Assembly (NCBI GenBank): GCA_037444575.1
Contig: JBBIME010000003.1
Coordinates: 1 to 64,000, forward strand
Reading direction: 5' to 3'
Length of the DNA stretch: 64,000 bases
Source: Bacteriovorax sp037444575
Lineage (GTDB): Bacteria > Bdellovibrionota > Bacteriovoracia > Bacteriovoracales > Bacteriovoracaceae
This document shows positions 1 to 9,228 of this stretch, one piece after another. The notes under the pieces were generated by a model. That model searched no databases, was not told the origin of the DNA, and was given only the letters and a program-made list of their open reading frames with translations. Position 1 is the first letter of the stretch, and every line of letters begins with the position of its first letter. The position numbers were made by a program, and so were the translations under genes.

Positions 1-33
1 GCAATTGAACAGTTATCGTCAATTGCTCAATAA
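1..33 (+). CDS. possible 3' end of an upstream gene
   Basis: Frame 1 is open from the window edge to a TAA at 31-33 and reads AIEQLSSIAQ. A hairpin with terminator character follows about 70 bases later, as expected at the end of a transcription unit. Ten codons are too few to identify a family, so this is only a plausible gene end. Confidence 0.2.
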   Translation, partial: AIEQLSSIAQ

Positions 34-99
34 GTACTCACCTCAAATTAGTAATTATTAATTGTTTTTCTAATTACGTGACAAAAGAAAAAAATAACC

Positions 100-122
100 G
101 CCTCTGGCTAAAAGCTAGAGGC
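100..122. terminator. hairpin terminator, probably bidirectional
   Basis: GCCTCTGGC and GCTAGAGGC form a 9-bp stem (one G-T pair) with a 5-nt loop. It is preceded by an A-run (83-94) and followed by a T-rich stretch, so it could end transcription from either side. Confidence 0.55.
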
Positions 123-288
123 TAATTGATTCTTTTAAATGGATTTTTTAATACTAAGCCAACTTTCCAAGAATCAATTCGATGTAGGTGATGTGACGAA
201 CATGAGTGAGTCTGAAATGTCAGACAAAAATATTCCAAAGCTTTATCGAAGTGAGATCATCAAGTTGAAATCCTTAACTCAATGATAG

Positions 289-738
289 CAGAAAAAGCAC
301 ACGACAAAAACTCAGGTTAGTTATTGTCCGCTAACAAAACAAATCACTTCCTGTAAATACAACACTGGAAAGATTCATGATTTTAGAATTTTTAAACGTT
401 TTAATGACTGGTCAAAAAAAAATAAATTAATGGCCAGTGAACTCACAGAAAGAACTCCAAAAAGCACATACACAATCGCAGACAAAGGATATGATAGAGA
501 ATATTTACGTTGGATCATTCGAGAATGTGATTCAGTACCAATGATTCCGAGAAAAAATAATTCTAAAATTGGCAATGACGACATTGATAAATTTATCTAT
601 AAACAACGACACCATGTTGAAAATAATTTTGCTAGACTAAAGCATAACAGAGCGATCGCTACGACATATGATAAGTTAAAAAGAAATTATGTAGGAATGC
701 TACCTCTTGCATGTGCATACATTTGGTTGAAATTATGA
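289..738 (+). pseudogene. IS5-family transposase remnant (C-terminal half)
   Basis: The frame is open from 289, just after stops at 283-288, and carries GKIHDFRIFKRF, then ADKGYDREYLRWII, then YKQRHHVENNFARLKHNRA and an ending IWLKL. These are the second and third acidic blocks of IS5/IS427-type DDE transposases: the D of ADKGYD and the E of the RHHVENNFARLK block. The N-terminal half with the first catalytic D is missing, and no start with a ribosome site is present. It is therefore a decayed insertion sequence. The first in-frame ATG is at 430. No clear terminal inverted repeats were found. Confidence 0.8.
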
Positions 739-784
739 CATGGGACCATCAAGCTTCAACGGCCCATAAACCTTTGGTGGTTTT

Positions 785-898
785 GTGAAAAAATTATTTT
801 TCCTATTAAGCGTACTTTCAATTTCTACGTCCTCTTTTGCGATTTCTGATGAATATTTGGCAAAGTTTTGCCTAGAAGTGGGCAAAGAAAAAATTTAA
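785..898 (+). CDS. short secreted peptide or truncated secreted protein
   Basis: GTG at 785 follows a GGTGG ribosome site and opens a 37-residue frame. A textbook signal peptide (KKLFFLLSVLSISTSSFA) is followed by ISDEYLAKFCLEVGKEKI and a TAA at 896. The mature part would be about 19 residues with one Cys. Because it lies between an IS remnant and repeats, the more likely reading is a secreted gene truncated by rearrangement, but a genuine small secreted peptide is not excluded. Confidence 0.4.
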   Translation: MKKLFFLLSVLSISTSSFAISDEYLAKFCLEVGKEKI

Positions 899-907
899 TA
901 CCTAATA

Positions 908-1003
908 AACGCTTATGTCTAGGTAAGTAAGGCATCGAAAACACTTTATGTAGGTAAGTAAGACATCCAAAAACACTTTATGCGGCTTCCCCCGATAAGC
1001 GTT
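908..1003. repeat. tandem 31-bp direct repeats bracketed by a 9-bp inverted repeat
   Basis: Two near-identical units starting TAGGTAAGTAAG and ending ACACTTTATG lie at 920-950 and 951-982. They sit between AACGCTTAT (908-916) and its exact inverse ATAAGCGTT (995-1003). The layout resembles a MITE-like or IS-end remnant, in keeping with the transposase relic just upstream. Confidence 0.5.
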
Positions 1004-1020
1004 ATAGACCTTGAAAATCG

Positions 1021-1058
1021 CTATTTTTTAGACACATTGATGACTATTTTTTAGACAC
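1021..1058 (+). repeat. 15-bp direct repeat pair
   Basis: CTATTTTTTAGACAC occurs at 1021-1035 and again at 1044-1058, 23 bp apart start to start, directly upstream of the secreted-protein operon beginning at 1102. It could be a regulator site or an IS end; nothing in the sequence decides. Confidence 0.4.
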
Positions 1059-1101
1059 TATTAACTTCTAGATTAAGAAAAATATTATAATTGGAGTGTT
1101 T

Positions 1102-2172
1102 ATGAGAACAAAAATATTATCGACTTTATTGATTACGACTATATTGATGACTTCAGTTGCAACAAACGCTAGCTGCATCGATAAATACAACAATGAAATA
1201 TCACAACGTTCTTCCGAAATTTCGCTTAAAGAAGAACATTTAAGGGCACAGCAAAGATACGTAAATGATTTGAAGAATGAATGTTTTCCAGATGCGGGAA
1301 TATTAGGTTCAATACTGGCACTGCTTGCACTCCCCGTGGCCATGACAGGGGTGGCACTGTTAAGTCCACTAGCAATTTATAGTTCTGCTACAGCAATAGC
1401 AACCATGGCACCCTTTGCTTTAGGTGGTAGTGCGATGATGGCGGAAGGTGTTCATCTTGTAAAGGCCAAGCCGTCAGCGTCAAGCGTATGCTCCGAAGAA
1501 AATTTTAAATTACTAGCAGATCAGCTGTCAATTACGTCTTTAGAGTTAATAAACTTAAAGTTTGTTAAATATTCACAAGAAAAAATTTATAACTTACTTA
1601 CTGAAGTTTCAAATAATGAAAATGGACCTGAGACTTTTGAATATTTACGTCGTATGAAGGTGCATTTACCAGATACAAAAATTTCAAATGACAAATTGCT
1701 TAACTTCCTAAACGAAGTTAATCAATCTGAACTTATATGTGAAAATAATTATTTATTTAAAGATGTGAAAAGTATTGAGCTTGGGTTGGAAAAAATCATA
1801 GATAAGTCTATACCTATTCAAGATATAAAAACACATCTAGTTGCTAATCCATTTATCGAAGCGGAAGCAAGAAATAAAAGGAATGCACTACTATCCACGC
1901 TGAAAGAGTTAGACAAGCGTATTGTAGAAATTAAGAAAGCTAATAATAGTGTGACCGAAGGAAAGAGCGGCATGGGCAAAACTATGAATGCACCAGAAGA
2001 AACATTGTCAGAACGAAAAGAAAAATATCTGTCCTTAATAACAATTAAGAACCTATTAAATAATGGGCTAATTGTAATATTAAAATCCAATAGTTCTGTT
2101 GAGAAGTTGGAGAAGGTGAAGGGGAAAATTATTGTTGAACTCAAAAGCTTAGATAAAATTTTAGGAATATAA
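1102..2172 (+). CDS. secreted protein of unknown function with a central hydrophobic region
   Basis: The ATG at 1102 is chosen over the GTG at 1096 because GGAG (1093-1096) is then correctly spaced and the protein starts with a clean signal peptide (MRTKILSTLLITTILMTSVA) cut before NASC. The mature part begins with a coiled-coil-like stretch. Next come about 60 hydrophobic, Ala/Gly-rich residues (roughly 75-135) that look like one or two membrane hairpins, and then a long charged helical C-terminal half. No family is recognised. It is the first of three exported proteins with very short intergenic spacing (1102-3947), so they are probably co-transcribed and may form an envelope complex. Confidence 0.75.
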   Translation: MRTKILSTLLITTILMTSVATNASCIDKYNNEISQRSSEISLKEEHLRAQQRYVNDLKNECFPDAGILGSILALLALPVAMTGVALLSPLAIYSSATAIATMAPFALGGSAMMAEGVHLVKAKPSASSVCSEENFKLLADQLSITSLELINLKFVKYSQEKIYNLLTEVSNNENGPETFEYLRRMKVHLPDTKISNDKLLNFLNEVNQSELICENNYLFKDVKSIELGLEKIIDKSIPIQDIKTHLVANPFIEAEARNKRNALLSTLKELDKRIVEIKKANNSVTEGKSGMGKTMNAPEETLSERKEKYLSLITIKNLLNNGLIVILKSNSSVEKLEKVKGKIIVELKSLDKILGI

Positions 2173-2190
2173 ATATTTAATGGAGATTTT

Positions 2191-3090
2191 ATGAAAAATG
2201 TAATGACAAAAAAAATTTTTAATTATTTAGTAATTGTATCATTTATGCTTGGCCAAGCCGTTGCCTTTGCTGCCAGCAAAACTAACAATGACTCAGAGTC
2301 TTTAAAGCATTGGAATCAATATAAAGATTCACAGGAAAAAATCTCGAATTTAGATGAACAGATTGCGTTAGCTGAGTCAACTAAAATGGCTTATTCGATA
2401 TTAAAGAAGCAATTTGCCTCAAAGAAAAAAGAACTTGAAGATCTTCAGGATCAAATTGCATTTACCGAATCTGATCAAAAACAAAAACTTAAAACTGAAT
2501 TATCAAAGCTTGATATACTTAAAAAACAAATTACTGAAATTGATGGAAGGCTCTCTTCAGTGACTATGCTTGAATCTTTAGGTGTAAATTCCTTTGACGA
2601 ATTAGATCCAAAAATAGAAAAGCTAAATAAAGAAAAAGAAAAGGAAAGTGTAGAGTTGAATATTCTTAAAAGAAAATTAGTTTTAACAGATTCTCGTTTT
2701 GACAAGATCCAAAAGATCTATAAGAGAAAATTAGAAATCGAGCGTCAACTCGGCGCTATTAATAATCTTGAATCTCTTCTTAGTCGTGAAGAAGATCATC
2801 ATATGTATAAAACATTCGGAATACCTTTAACTCTTTTAGCTTTTATCATATATGAGGCGCCTCAAAAATATGACCTGTCGACAAGAAAATTTGCAAAAAT
2901 TGACAAGCTATTTTACGGCTCTTTCTATGCTAGTTTGGGGTATTTAGGTTGGGCCGTATTTTATGGTGATGGTAAAACGATGGATAACTTAAAAGCAGCA
3001 ATTGATACTAAAAAGAAAGCATTTGAAATTGACTACAATGAGCTTTCAGATCAATTTGATATTTACTCTACTGTTATTGGAGTTAACTAA
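2191..3090 (+). CDS. exported coiled-coil protein with C-terminal membrane segments
   Basis: GGAG lies 7 nt upstream of the ATG. The 299-aa product has a signal peptide (to about residue 28, ending AVAFAAS). A long Lys/Glu-rich coiled coil follows from about residue 38 to 205. Then comes a less charged region with two hydrophobic stretches (IPLTLLAFIIYE and FYASLGYLGWAVFYG), probably a membrane hairpin near the C terminus. It does not match a family I can name. Its stop overlaps the next start (TAATG), a sign of translational coupling. An anchored periplasmic coiled coil suggests a structural or tethering role (inference). Confidence 0.75.
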   Translation: MKNVMTKKIFNYLVIVSFMLGQAVAFAASKTNNDSESLKHWNQYKDSQEKISNLDEQIALAESTKMAYSILKKQFASKKKELEDLQDQIAFTESDQKQKLKTELSKLDILKKQITEIDGRLSSVTMLESLGVNSFDELDPKIEKLNKEKEKESVELNILKRKLVLTDSRFDKIQKIYKRKLEIERQLGAINNLESLLSREEDHHMYKTFGIPLTLLAFIIYEAPQKYDLSTRKFAKIDKLFYGSFYASLGYLGWAVFYGDGKTMDNLKAAIDTKKKAFEIDYNELSDQFDIYSTVIGVN

Positions 3091-3947
3091 TGTATACAAC
3101 TATCAAAATGATTCTAGTCTTAGGCATATTAGTTTTAGCTACCGTCGGAGAGGCTTCAGAATATAGTGACACATTGTCGATGTGTAGAGCATTTTCGGAT
3201 AATAATAATGCTTCCCCATTAACCCGAAGTGATATTACATATTCTATGAGTCTACAAAGTTCTAAAGTATTTAAGGGAGCTAGCATTGGATTTAAAAACA
3301 TTTATCAAGGTGCGAAGACGGCACTGACATTAGATGGTTTTGGAGTGAGTCCTGAAACAAAAGAACTATTGAGTAGCGAAGGATATTTTCAAGCTTTAAA
3401 GGATTGTTTTGGCGATTTTACAACTAATCGATATGCGTGGGATTCTTTTACCCTAATGATCATTCTTTCCGACGCTGCTGGGCAATCGCTTGCGTATGTA
3501 GGTAGCGCTGTCTTTTCTATCGGTGCAGTTAATAAAACACTACAGGTCATCAAGTATGGATTTAAATTGCTGTCCGCGACTCCGTACCTTGCAGCTCACC
3601 CCGCAATCACAAGTAAAATCTTTTTAGCAGGCAAGGTGGGAACAGTCGGATATGTATTAAAAACACAATATGATTCATTTAATAATATTGCTCATCCTGA
3701 AAACCAAATAAATAAAGATATTCTAGAGAAACAAATTCCAGAATTACAAACAGAAAACGAAGAATTGTTAGCAGAATTAGAAAGAGAAATTCAAAAAGAA
3801 AAATCGACACCAGTGCAATTTAGAAATATGAGGAAAATTCAAAAGCTAACAAATCTTTATAAGGCCAGAAAAGAAAAGCATTTGGAGAACATGCAAAAAT
3901 TGCGTGACATAACCATAATTCCTGCACAGTCTGAAGATGTAAGCTAG
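3090..3947 (+). CDS. exported membrane-associated protein, third gene of the secreted-protein operon
   Basis: The ATG at 3090 overlaps the preceding stop. The 285-aa product has a signal peptide ending near VGEAS and two Cys (DTLSMCRAF and KDCFGDF). Two or three hydrophobic segments follow around residues 125-200, then a C-terminal charged coiled coil (about 215-270). It shares its plan of signal peptide, hydrophobic middle and coiled coil with the two upstream products. The function is unknown; no enzyme motif was seen. Confidence 0.75.
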   Translation: MYTTIKMILVLGILVLATVGEASEYSDTLSMCRAFSDNNNASPLTRSDITYSMSLQSSKVFKGASIGFKNIYQGAKTALTLDGFGVSPETKELLSSEGYFQALKDCFGDFTTNRYAWDSFTLMIILSDAAGQSLAYVGSAVFSIGAVNKTLQVIKYGFKLLSATPYLAAHPAITSKIFLAGKVGTVGYVLKTQYDSFNNIAHPENQINKDILEKQIPELQTENEELLAELEREIQKEKSTPVQFRNMRKIQKLTNLYKARKEKHLENMQKLRDITIIPAQSEDVS

Positions 3948-4057
3948 ATACAAGGAAATAGTTTTAATCGTTTTTCAAATCACTAATCTTTCGTCTTTTA
4001 ATGCAAGTACCCAAAAACAGACGATTGTTTCAAAAATGAAATAAATTAGCTCTTAAA

Positions 4058-4074
4058 CATGTAATGTTTACATG
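4058..4074. promoter_or_regulatory. palindromic operator-like site
   Basis: CATGTAA-TGT-TTACATG is a perfect 7-bp inverted repeat with a 3-nt centre, lying 83 bp upstream of the binding-protein gene at 4157. It has the size and symmetry of a dimeric regulator site. It is the only conspicuous symmetry in the 210-bp gap 3948-4156, which otherwise holds no gene. Confidence 0.4.
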
Positions 4075-4156
4075 ACCCTCTTGAAGTCCTGTATGTATAG
4101 GCATATTCGTCACCTCCCTTATAAGGAAGTGGGGCACTTTAAATAGGCTGATACAT

Positions 4157-5689
4157 ATGAGGACACTATTTTTTAAAATTGTTCTTTTGGCGACTTGGAC
4201 TTTGGCTCCATGCTGGGCCAACACGTATGTTAAAAGCATGTATGCTCTTCCAATAACTCTTGATCCAATACAAATGAATGACACTGCATCTTTGGCCATT
4301 GGTAATCTTATATATGATGGACTATTAAAATTTTCTCCATCTCTTGAAATACAAGAGGCCTTGGCTGAATCTTGGATGACTAGTAATGATGGTAAAACTT
4401 TAACATTCAAATTAAGACCTAATTTAAAATTTCATGACGGAAGTTCAATAACAGCTGATGACGTAATTTACTCACTTACAAGGGCCATATCACCTGAAAG
4501 CAAAATGAGAAAATATTATGACTGCATTGAAGGTGCCGATGAAGTTTCAGGGAAAATTAATCAGGATAAAATCGGAATTAAGGCATTAAATGCAAACACT
4601 GTCGTTGTAAAACTAAAAAAGCCATTTCCTGCTTTTATTTCCGTCCTTGCAGGTACAACCGCCAAAATACTTCCAAAGAAATATAAAGATGATAAAAACT
4701 TTTTTAATGCCCCAATTGGTTCAGGACTATTTCGATATAAATCAAAAAACGTGGCCAATAAAAAAATATTTTTAGAAGCATTTGAGTCTTATTATTTAGG
4801 TAAAAGTAAAATTGATCAATTTGTATTGCTTGAAACAACAGAAGAATTGGCAATAGATAAAGCGAAGAAAAATGAGGTTCACGATTTAGTTAGCTGGCCA
4901 TTAACAGCGTCGAATTTAGTTTTTAAATACGGTAAGAATGTACAAAGTCCATTAGCGGCTACTTGGATTGTTGGATTAAATACTAAAAGACCTCCATTTA
5001 ATTCATTAAAATTTAGACGTGATTTTAAAAATTCTTTTAATAATGAAGAATTTAGAAAAAAATTCTATCCAGATGCTTATCCAGCTTTTGGATATATTCC
5101 TCCTGGCCTTCCAGGCTACAGAGAGAAGATTGATGATAAGTTAGAGAAGAAACATAACGAGAAAATTAATCCTATTAATCAACAAATTGTAATTGTGATT
5201 CCACAAGAACTTTCAGAAGCAAAAGAAATAAAAACATATTTTGAACAAAGCCTAAAAAAACAAGGATGGAATGTAAAAGTTCAGCTTATGGCGTGGGATA
5301 AATTAATGGATGGATATTCAAAGAAAAAGCATCAGGCATTTCTTGTTTCAATGAATATGGATTATCCAGATGCAGAGTTTTTAATTAGAAATTTTGAAAG
5401 TAATAATCCTGATAATTTTAGCGGGCTAAGCAATAAAACACTGGATACTTTAATTTACAACTCAAGAGTCGAGGCCAATAAATCAAAACGAATTGAAATT
5501 TATAAAAATGCCATCCAGATATTAGATGAGTCATCCGTCACAGTTAATTTATTTCATCCAAAAGCAAACTATTGGGTGTCAAATTGTGTTAGCGGAATAA
5601 AACCAAGTATCTTATCTGAAGTTTACGTTGATTATACTCAGGCAACAATTGATGAAAATTGCATTAATAAAGGCCGTAAGAATGAATAA
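4157..5689 (+). CDS. OppA/DppA-type periplasmic peptide-binding protein (SBP_bac_5)
   Basis: The signal peptide MRTLFFKIVLLATWTLAPCWA leads into a family 5 solute-binding fold: TLDPIQMNDTASL, the E..A.SW..S.DGKT.TF.LR....FHDG block (residues about 65-105), and the late YPDAEF and SRVEANKSKR.EIYKNA segments. At 510 aa it is full length for the family. No permease or ATPase gene is nearby. Instead its stop overlaps a histidine-kinase start by 8 nt, so it probably works as a sensor subunit that presents a peptide-like ligand to the kinase rather than as a transporter component (inference). The ligand cannot be told from sequence. Confidence 0.85.
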   Translation: MRTLFFKIVLLATWTLAPCWANTYVKSMYALPITLDPIQMNDTASLAIGNLIYDGLLKFSPSLEIQEALAESWMTSNDGKTLTFKLRPNLKFHDGSSITADDVIYSLTRAISPESKMRKYYDCIEGADEVSGKINQDKIGIKALNANTVVVKLKKPFPAFISVLAGTTAKILPKKYKDDKNFFNAPIGSGLFRYKSKNVANKKIFLEAFESYYLGKSKIDQFVLLETTEELAIDKAKKNEVHDLVSWPLTASNLVFKYGKNVQSPLAATWIVGLNTKRPPFNSLKFRRDFKNSFNNEEFRKKFYPDAYPAFGYIPPGLPGYREKIDDKLEKKHNEKINPINQQIVIVIPQELSEAKEIKTYFEQSLKKQGWNVKVQLMAWDKLMDGYSKKKHQAFLVSMNMDYPDAEFLIRNFESNNPDNFSGLSNKTLDTLIYNSRVEANKSKRIEIYKNAIQILDESSVTVNLFHPKANYWVSNCVSGIKPSILSEVYVDYTQATIDENCINKGRKNE

Positions 5690-7049
5690 TCAAATATCAA
5701 TATTTAGATATATGTATCTCTCCCAATCAATGTTTCGTTGGGCCATTTCAATTGTTCTTGCTATTATGATTTCTTTTGTTATTACAGGAATTAATCTTTA
5801 CCATAAGATTAATTCAAATCAGAAAGTAATAAATGCTTTATCTCCCTATATAATGACTTTGGTAGAAGTAAATGATCGAACCGAAATAAACCGAGTATTA
5901 GGGGCAGTGGTTAAAAATGAAAACGCAAAACTTATTCTTGTAAAAGATGGTAGTGTATATTCTTCGACTGGAGATGTTCAGGAATTAGATTCTCCTTATG
6001 TTCCAACTAAAATAAATTTTAAGCTATTTGAGGGATTATTTTCTAGCAATGAAATTATTGTTAAAAATTCAATAAGACGCAATTCTTCTTCTACTGAATC
6101 AACTATCTATTACTTTGGCCCTCTAAAACCGATCATCAATAATACACTTGCGATAATGTTTATAGTCTTTGTTGTTTCTATTTTAATTTCTTTCATGATT
6201 TCTTATCGTACACGCCAATCATTAAAAAAAGCATTAATGCCTTTAGAGCAATTGCAAGAAGAAATTAAAAATATAAAATTAAATAAGTCTCAGGTATCAA
6301 CTCCAATCAAAATCAAGGAGCTTGAAGAGATTAGACAAACTATTATTGAAACTCGTCATGATTTAGATTTGGCCAATGAGAAGCTCGCTACTCAAAAAGC
6401 AAAAGAATTAAGTGCAGACGCATATAAGCGACTAATTCACGATCTTCATAATCCGGTTGCGGCCTTAAGACAAATGGTAAAAATTCAAACTATGCCAAAT
6501 ATAGACGAGGAAAGTAAACAAGAGGCCCTTGAGTCAGTGCCAGAAATTGCCGAAGAAATTTTATTACAGGTTACTGCCGCTAAGAAAAATCTAGAATATG
6601 ATTCTTTAGCACTTCAAAATATTGACATTAGAAATTGTTTAAAAGAAAGTTTTAATCAAGTACGAACAACTGCAAAAAGCAATGACAATAAGTTAAGTCT
6701 CAACTTACCGGATTACCCAGTTTTTATTAAGCATGATCCGACCGTGCTCAAAAGAGCGATAGTAAATTTATTAGAAAATGGAATTGAAGCTTCAAAAGAT
6801 AAAGTGAAACTAGAGTTAGAACAAAATGATAGATATACATCAATTAAAGTCGCTGATGATGGCAATGGTCTAAGTGAAGATAAAGTTTCTCTATTTCTTC
6901 AAGGTCGAGGAATGTCCAGCAAGGGAAATCGTCAGGCATTCGGCCTAACATCAGCGAGCCATATTGCAAGATCACACGGAGGTAAAATAATCTACCAAAG
7001 AAGTGATCTCGGTGGTGCAAGTTTTGAAATAAGATTGGAGGCACGATGA
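5682..7049 (+). CDS. membrane sensor histidine kinase
   Basis: The ATG at 5682 is preferred over the upstream in-frame ATG at 5628 because it places the first TM (residues about 17-40) close to the N terminus. A periplasmic domain spans about 41-150 and TM2 about 151-174. A helical linker runs to the H-box LIHDLHNP with the phosphoacceptor His253. The ATPase part shows the N-box NLLENGIEA (N366), G1 DDGNG (393-396) and a G2-like GRGMSSKG. A linker with HAMP character is weak. It overlaps the upstream binding protein by 8 nt and the downstream regulator by an ATGA, so the three form one signalling unit. Confidence 0.85.
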   Translation: MNNQISIFRYMYLSQSMFRWAISIVLAIMISFVITGINLYHKINSNQKVINALSPYIMTLVEVNDRTEINRVLGAVVKNENAKLILVKDGSVYSSTGDVQELDSPYVPTKINFKLFEGLFSSNEIIVKNSIRRNSSSTESTIYYFGPLKPIINNTLAIMFIVFVVSILISFMISYRTRQSLKKALMPLEQLQEEIKNIKLNKSQVSTPIKIKELEEIRQTIIETRHDLDLANEKLATQKAKELSADAYKRLIHDLHNPVAALRQMVKIQTMPNIDEESKQEALESVPEIAEEILLQVTAAKKNLEYDSLALQNIDIRNCLKESFNQVRTTAKSNDNKLSLNLPDYPVFIKHDPTVLKRAIVNLLENGIEASKDKVKLELEQNDRYTSIKVADDGNGLSEDKVSLFLQGRGMSSKGNRQAFGLTSASHIARSHGGKIIYQRSDLGGASFEIRLEAR

Positions 7050-8377
7050 ATGCAAAATCACTAATCTTATTATGTGATGACGATCAAAATATATTAAAAA
7101 GTTTAAACCTAAGTCTTAAGTTTGCTTTCGACATTCATACATCATCATCTGTAGCCGATGCAAAAAATAAAATTCTCTCGAATCAATACGATGCAGCCGT
7201 TATTGATTTAAACTTTGAAGGACAAGAGTTTGATGGGATTCATATATTAGATTTCTTTGGCAAAAAATCGCCCGGTACATACTTAATTGTTTTAAGTGGT
7301 GATAGTTCAGTCAAAAGAGCAATTGAAGCCACAAGAAGAAAACTATTCCAATTTATTCATAAAGATGGTGAATATTTTGAGAATTTACTTTCAACTTTAA
7401 ACCGCACAACTCAATTAAAGCAAGCTAATGAATTATCGGCCATTCAAAAATATTTAACCAAATCCACAGCAGTCAAAAAAATTCTAAAAGATGCAGAAAA
7501 AATAATCTTAAGTGAGCAGGATGCACCTATTTTAATTTTAGGTGAAACGGGAACAGGAAAAGAATTCTTAATTAAACATATTGCCCAAAATATGAAGAAA
7601 ACTTTAGTCTCGGCCAATATGGCCACGATTGCTAAGGAAACAGCGGAGTCAAATCTATTTGGCCATGAAAGAGGTGCATTTACTGGTGCCGTTCAAAATA
7701 AGGTGGGCTTAATAGAATCAGCAAATGGCGGTTTGTTTTTCTTAGATGAAGTTGGTGATTGTACTTTAGACATTCAAGCTAAACTTTTGAGAGTTTTACA
7801 AGAAAAAGAAGTACTTCCTCTTGGCGCTAATCGGCCTAGAAGTATAAATGTTAATTTTATTGCGGCTACTCATAAGCAGTTAGATGAAATGGTGAAAGTT
7901 GGAAATTTTAGGGAAGATTTATTTCAACGCTTAAATACTTTCACATTGAGAATTCCACCTCTGCGTGAGCGCCCTGAAGACATTATTTTTTATGCTAACT
8001 TATATTTAAATGAATGTGGTGATGATGGTCTTCAATACACGATAAGTAGTGATGGGATTCAGGCATTATTGTCTTATTCTTGGCCTGGAAACATTAGAGA
8101 GTTAAAAAGTGTTATTCTGCGCTTTATAGTTCTTTCTAATAAATTTGTATTAGATGAAGACGCTGTTAATGTTGCTATAGGAATTAAAACAACAATTGAG
8201 AAAACTATTCATATCGAAGATAATGGTAAGAAAGAGAAAGTCTTAAATGCAATTGTTGAATGCAAGGGAAATAAAAAGCAAGCAGCAAAAAAATTGGGTA
8301 TTGCTGAAAAAACATTTTATAGATGGATTGATGAATTAAAGATTTCAAAAGACTTTTATAAAACATTAATGAGTTAA
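7046..8377 (+). CDS. NtrC-family sigma-54-dependent response regulator
   Basis: A receiver domain (acidic pair D11-D13, phosphorylated D54, K106, where the usual KP is KD) is followed by an AAA+ activator domain. That domain shows Walker A GETGTGKE (166-173), the sigma-54 contact loop GAFTGA (210-215), Walker B FFLDEV (231-236) and RLNTFTLRIPPLRERPEDI. It ends in a Fis-type HTH (GNKKQAAKKLGIAEKTFYRW). All parts needed to activate sigma-54 promoters are present. It is the cognate partner of the overlapping kinase. A -24/-12-like element lies downstream at 10251-10265, in front of the TIGR02147 gene, and is a candidate target. Confidence 0.92.
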   Translation: MNAKSLILLCDDDQNILKSLNLSLKFAFDIHTSSSVADAKNKILSNQYDAAVIDLNFEGQEFDGIHILDFFGKKSPGTYLIVLSGDSSVKRAIEATRRKLFQFIHKDGEYFENLLSTLNRTTQLKQANELSAIQKYLTKSTAVKKILKDAEKIILSEQDAPILILGETGTGKEFLIKHIAQNMKKTLVSANMATIAKETAESNLFGHERGAFTGAVQNKVGLIESANGGLFFLDEVGDCTLDIQAKLLRVLQEKEVLPLGANRPRSINVNFIAATHKQLDEMVKVGNFREDLFQRLNTFTLRIPPLRERPEDIIFYANLYLNECGDDGLQYTISSDGIQALLSYSWPGNIRELKSVILRFIVLSNKFVLDEDAVNVAIGIKTTIEKTIHIEDNGKKEKVLNAIVECKGNKKQAAKKLGIAEKTFYRWIDELKISKDFYKTLMS

Positions 8378-8379
8378 TT

Positions 8380-9228
8380 ATGAAGAAAAATATTATTAAC
8401 ATTTCAGCCGGGAACAGAGCAATTTATCAAACTAATAAAAATGGATTGCCAGAATTGTACTGTATTCATGGAGGAATGGGGCTAGGTTCCGATTCATTAA
8501 TTAAAGACCTAATGCCTCTTGCAAAATCTTTTGATTTAATTTTTATTGATTTACGAGGTTGTGGTGACTCTGACAAAGCCAGTGATGAGCAATATAATTT
8601 AAGAGATTTTTCCAACGATATAATAGAAATTGTAAATTCAGTTTCAACGAATCGAGTTCGTGGTATATTGGGTCACTCTCTAGGTGGAATGATTTCTCTT
8701 GATTTACTTTCTTGCTCTGATTTGTTTCAGTTTTCAATTTTATCCAACACAGCTTTAAATGATAAATGGCAGTCGGCCTCGCGCGAAGCAGTTAAAACAT
8801 TAAATCAAAATGAACTTAATCTCGTATTGGAAAATTATAAACAATTTTATAACGATGAAGTTTTAAAGGAATTAGCAATCACTTATGGGCCAATATATTT
8901 TCCCGAGCTTGATAATACCACTGCTAAAAAAGTAATGAGTGAATTTAATTACCGAATCGATGCAATGGCATTTACCTCTGAAAAAGTATATCCTGCAATG
9001 AATTTAGCTTCTCAGGTTGAAAAAATAAAAATACCAACTTTAATTATTTCAGGAAACAGTGATATTATCGTTCCTGTTTGTTGCCAAAAAGAATTAGCTC
9101 AACATTTAACCAACTCAACTTTAAAGATTATAAATGATTCAGGACATTTTCCATTCGTCACTAAGAATAATGAATTTATTAATTCTATCCAAACATGGTG
9201 GAATAATACTAAAGAGGTATTAAAATGA
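8380..9228 (+). CDS. alpha/beta hydrolase (proline-iminopeptidase/esterase-like)
   Basis: The 282-aa protein has the oxyanion motif HGGMG (30-34), the nucleophile elbow GHSLGG with S100, an acid at D228 (GNSDIIVP) and a His at H256 (SGHFPF), so the triad is complete. The HGG and DLRGCGDS segments resemble proline iminopeptidases and acyl esterases. No signal peptide was seen, so it is probably cytoplasmic. It begins 2 nt after the regulator gene and its stop overlaps the next small exported protein. This ties it to the signalling cluster, perhaps for processing or turnover of a signal (inference). Confidence 0.8.
   Translation: MKKNIINISAGNRAIYQTNKNGLPELYCIHGGMGLGSDSLIKDLMPLAKSFDLIFIDLRGCGDSDKASDEQYNLRDFSNDIIEIVNSVSTNRVRGILGHSLGGMISLDLLSCSDLFQFSILSNTALNDKWQSASREAVKTLNQNELNLVLENYKQFYNDEVLKELAITYGPIYFPELDNTTAKKVMSEFNYRIDAMAFTSEKVYPAMNLASQVEKIKIPTLIISGNSDIIVPVCCQKELAQHLTNSTLKIINDSGHFPFVTKNNEFINSIQTWWNNTKEVLK

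Noticed and set aside
139..285. 48-codon frame MDFLILSQLSKNQFDV... ending at tandem stops
   Set aside because: No ribosome site, no recognisable motif, and it lies between a terminator and the IS relic; more likely non-coding debris.
1818..2144. Minus-strand frames opposite the long genes (for example here, and plus-strand frames within 53072-56082)
   Set aside because: They are reverse-frame shadows of well-supported genes, without ribosome sites or domain matches.
4136..4156. GGGGCAC...AGGC resembling a sigma-54 -24/-12 promoter before the binding-protein gene
   Set aside because: The distance between the GG and GC pairs is 14 rather than 12, so the spacing is wrong for sigma-54.
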